Source: Betaproteobacteria bacterium (GTDB lineage Bacteria > Pseudomonadota > Gammaproteobacteria > Burkholderiales > Casimicrobiaceae). From it: a stretch of DNA of 7,544 nucleotides. The notes beneath the pieces are model-generated. The model worked only from the letters and a program-made list of their open reading frames with translations. It did not search any database and was not told the origin of the DNA. Position 1 is the stretch's first letter. Each line of letters begins with the position of its first letter. Location of the stretch: positions 247-7,790 of the forward strand of contig PLYG01000281.1 of the NCBI GenBank assembly GCA_003153335.1. The letters run 5' to 3'. Positions 5,904 to 7,544 of this stretch are shown in pieces. Both the position numbers and the translations under genes were made by a program.

Positions 5904-6764
5904 ATGACTCTTAGTGATGCGCTGGCGGCGCTACGCCCCCGGCAATGGGTAAAGAACGCTTTCGTTCTGGTCGGAACGCTGTTCGGACATCGCTGGGCAA
6001 GTGAGAACCTGTTGCACGCGGGACTGGCGTTCGCGGCGTTCTGCCTCGCCTCGAGTGCGGTTTATCTCTACAACGACTGGATCGATCGCGACGCCGATCG
6101 CAGGCACCCGGTAAAACGCTTCCGGCCTATCGCCGCCGGCCGGCTGAGCGGGGCTCAGGTCGCGGTCCTGGCGGCGCTCGCGGCCGGCGGAGCCTATGCG
6201 CTCGCTGGCGTCCTCGGTCCTACGATGGTGTTCCTGGTGTCGGCCTATCTGGGTCTGAATATCGCCTACACACTGTGGCTCAAGCACATCGTGATCGCCG
6301 ACGCGTTTGCCATTGCCGGCGGCTTCCAGTTGCGCTTGTTTGCAGGGACAGTCGGGCTCGGCATTCTGCCGTCGCATTGGCTGTTGCTCTGCGGATTCGC
6401 GCTGACCTTGTTGTTGGCGCTGGGCAAGAGGCGGGGTGAACTGGTGGCGCCGGGCGCATCGGGCAGTACCCGCAGCGTGTTGGGAGACTACTCGCTGCCC
6501 CTGCTCGACCAGATGCTGGGAATCTGTGCCACGATGACGCTGGCTGCGTACGGCCTGTACACCATCAGCCCCGACACGGTGGCGGTGCACGGCGCCGCGG
6601 ATCTCCCCTATACGATTCCGATCGTCACGTACGGCCTGTTTCGATACCTGTACGTCTTGCGCATCGACGATGACGGCGATCCCAGCCAGCTGCTATTTGC
6701 CGACCGTCACCTGCTGGCGACGGCCGTTCTGTGGCTTGCTGCAGTCGTCCTGATCATGCGCTGA
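5904..6764 (+). CDS. UbiA-superfamily decaprenyl-phosphate phosphoribosyltransferase-like prenyltransferase
   Basis: A 286-residue integral membrane protein of about eight to nine helices. It matches the family that transfers 5-phosphoribose from PRPP to polyprenyl phosphate (EC 2.4.2.45 type), the first step toward polyprenyl-phosphate arabinose or ribose. It opens with the family's LRPRQWVKN (11-19). The first Asp-rich motif is NDWIDRDADRRH (57-68) followed by KRFRPIAAG. The second is DAFAIAGGFQLRLFAG (133-148). KRRGEL (175-180), a Tyr-containing segment after SVLGDY, and YTIP...GLFRYLY near 236-250 are also typical. The known archaeal and bacterial quinone-type UbiA proteins lack this full set. 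ATG 5904 has GGAAG 8 nt upstream and gives the usual short N-terminus. A TTG at 5883 in the same frame, with a stronger GGAGGT 8 nt upstream, would add seven residues (in-frame TAG at 5877-5879). The gene is divergent from the glycan block, so it probably supplies lipid-linked pentose to those GT-C enzymes (inference). No DprE1/DprE2 homologue lies in the window. Confidence 0.87.
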   Translation: MTLSDALAALRPRQWVKNAFVLVGTLFGHRWASENLLHAGLAFAAFCLASSAVYLYNDWIDRDADRRHPVKRFRPIAAGRLSGAQVAVLAALAAGGAYALAGVLGPTMVFLVSAYLGLNIAYTLWLKHIVIADAFAIAGGFQLRLFAGTVGLGILPSHWLLLCGFALTLLLALGKRRGELVAPGASGSTRSVLGDYSLPLLDQMLGICATMTLAAYGLYTISPDTVAVHGAADLPYTIPIVTYGLFRYLYVLRIDDDGDPSQLLFADRHLLATAVLWLAAVVLIMR

Positions 6765-7544
6765 TCACTGCAATACGTCGGCAATCGCTATCGCCACGTA
6801 CTCGATGTTGCGCGAATTGAGCGCGGCCACGCAAATGCGGCCGGTGTCGATCGCGTATACGGCGTGCTTTGCGCGCAGCGCATGCACCGCTTCCTTCGAG
6901 AGTCCCGAATACGAAAACATCCCGCGCTGCCGCAGTACAAACGAGAAATCGACGGAAGTACGCTGCTTGAGCTGATCGACCAGCTGCCGGCGCATCGCCC
7001 TGATGCGGTCGCGCATCTCGCCCAGTTCGTTTTCCCACAGGCTGCGCAACTCCGGCGAGGCGAGGACTGCCGCGACAATCTGGCCGCCGTGGGTGGGCGG
7101 GTTGGAATAGTTGGTGCGCACGGTGCGCTTGACTTGCGACAGCACGCGGGCGGCCTCCTGCGCATCCGCGGTGACGATGGACAGCGCGCCGACGCGCTCG
7201 CCATAGAGTGAAAACGATTTGGAGAACGAGTTGGCCACCAGCAGGGATCCCGGGGTTGCCGCAATTCGCCGCACGACGCTCGCGTCAGTATCGGTGCCTT
7301 CGCCGAATCCCTGGTAGGCCAGATCGAGCATCGGAACCAGCCCGCGATCCCGGACCCGCTCGATGATGGTGGTCCATTGCGCATCCGTCGGATCGACACC
7401 GGTCGGATTGTGGCAGCACGCGTGCAGAACGATGATGGAGCCGGCCGGCATGGAGTCGATCGCTTCGAGCATCCCGGCAGCGTCAAGGCCATGCGTCCCG
7501 GCATCATAGTAGCGGTAGTTGTTGACCCGGAATCCGGCGTTTTC
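6765..7544 (-). CDS. aromatic/aspartate aminotransferase (TyrB/AspC type), C-terminal part, cut by window edge
   Basis: The 259 visible residues continue beyond the right edge. The usual length is about 397, so roughly the first 137 residues are missing. It is a PLP-dependent fold-type I transaminase using 2-oxoglutarate/glutamate with aromatic amino acids or aspartate in the cytoplasm. In visible numbering: HACCHNPTG with N46, LDLAYQGFG with D74 (pairs with the PLP pyridine nitrogen) and Y77, NSFSKSFSLYGERVG with Schiff-base lysine K109 and phosphate-binding R117, RGMFSYSGL, and GRICVAALN with R236, the equivalent of the substrate-carboxylate Arg386 of E. coli AspC. All catalytic residues are intact. 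TyrB and AspC preference cannot be told apart here. Its promoter and start lie outside the window. It is convergent with the UbiA-type gene, with adjacent stops and no terminator between. A link to the glycan genes is unlikely. Confidence 0.93.
   Translation of the reverse strand, partial: ENAGFRVNNYRYYDAGTHGLDAAGMLEAIDSMPAGSIIVLHACCHNPTGVDPTDAQWTTIIERVRDRGLVPMLDLAYQGFGEGTDTDASVVRRIAATPGSLLVANSFSKSFSLYGERVGALSIVTADAQEAARVLSQVKRTVRTNYSNPPTHGGQIVAAVLASPELRSLWENELGEMRDRIRAMRRQLVDQLKQRTSVDFSFVLRQRGMFSYSGLSKEAVHALRAKHAVYAIDTGRICVAALNSRNIEYVAIAIADVLQ

Noticed and set aside
5931..6590. 219-codon minus-strand ORF opposite the UbiA-type gene
   Set aside because: Low-complexity antisense reading rich in Gln, Arg and Glu; the plus strand carries clear family motifs.

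Overview
The window is chromosomal DNA from a GC-rich bacterium, most likely a beta- or gammaproteobacterium. The pointers are a CCA-encoding tRNA-Gly with a near-ideal sigma-70 promoter, a TyrB/AspC-type aminotransferase typical of proteobacteria, and tightly packed genes. The genus cannot be named from this sequence. No phage, insertion sequence, CRISPR array or other mobile element is visible.

Layout from left to right. (1) 1-76, minus strand: tRNA-Gly(GCC) reading out of the left edge, with its promoter at 93-122. (2) 277-5849, minus strand: a block of envelope-glycan membrane proteins. In order of transcription these are a WsfD/GT-C-like membrane transferase interrupted by one in-frame amber codon (5849 down to 3945, internal TAG at 4710-4712), a second GT-C membrane glycosyltransferase of the PMT/TMTC type (3948-2305, ATGA overlap with the previous gene), and, after 183 bp, an LtaS-like sulfatase-fold membrane transferase (2121-277). 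(3) 5904-6764, plus strand, divergent: a UbiA-superfamily enzyme of the decaprenyl-phosphate phosphoribosyltransferase type. (4) 6765-7544, minus strand: the C-terminal two thirds of an aromatic/aspartate aminotransferase, running off the right edge and convergent with the UbiA gene with no bases between the two stop codons.

A working reading (inference): the UbiA-type enzyme makes a polyprenyl-phosphate pentose precursor on the cytoplasmic face of the membrane. The GT-C proteins use polyprenyl-phosphate sugars on the periplasmic face. The sulfatase-fold enzyme adds a phospho-substituent such as phosphoglycerol or phosphoethanolamine to the glycan or a lipid. The tRNA and the aminotransferase are housekeeping flanks.

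The strongest anomaly is the split gene. Two consecutive ORFs lie in the same frame and are separated by a single TAG. Each half carries a different part of what looks like one family, and the downstream half has no ribosome binding site.
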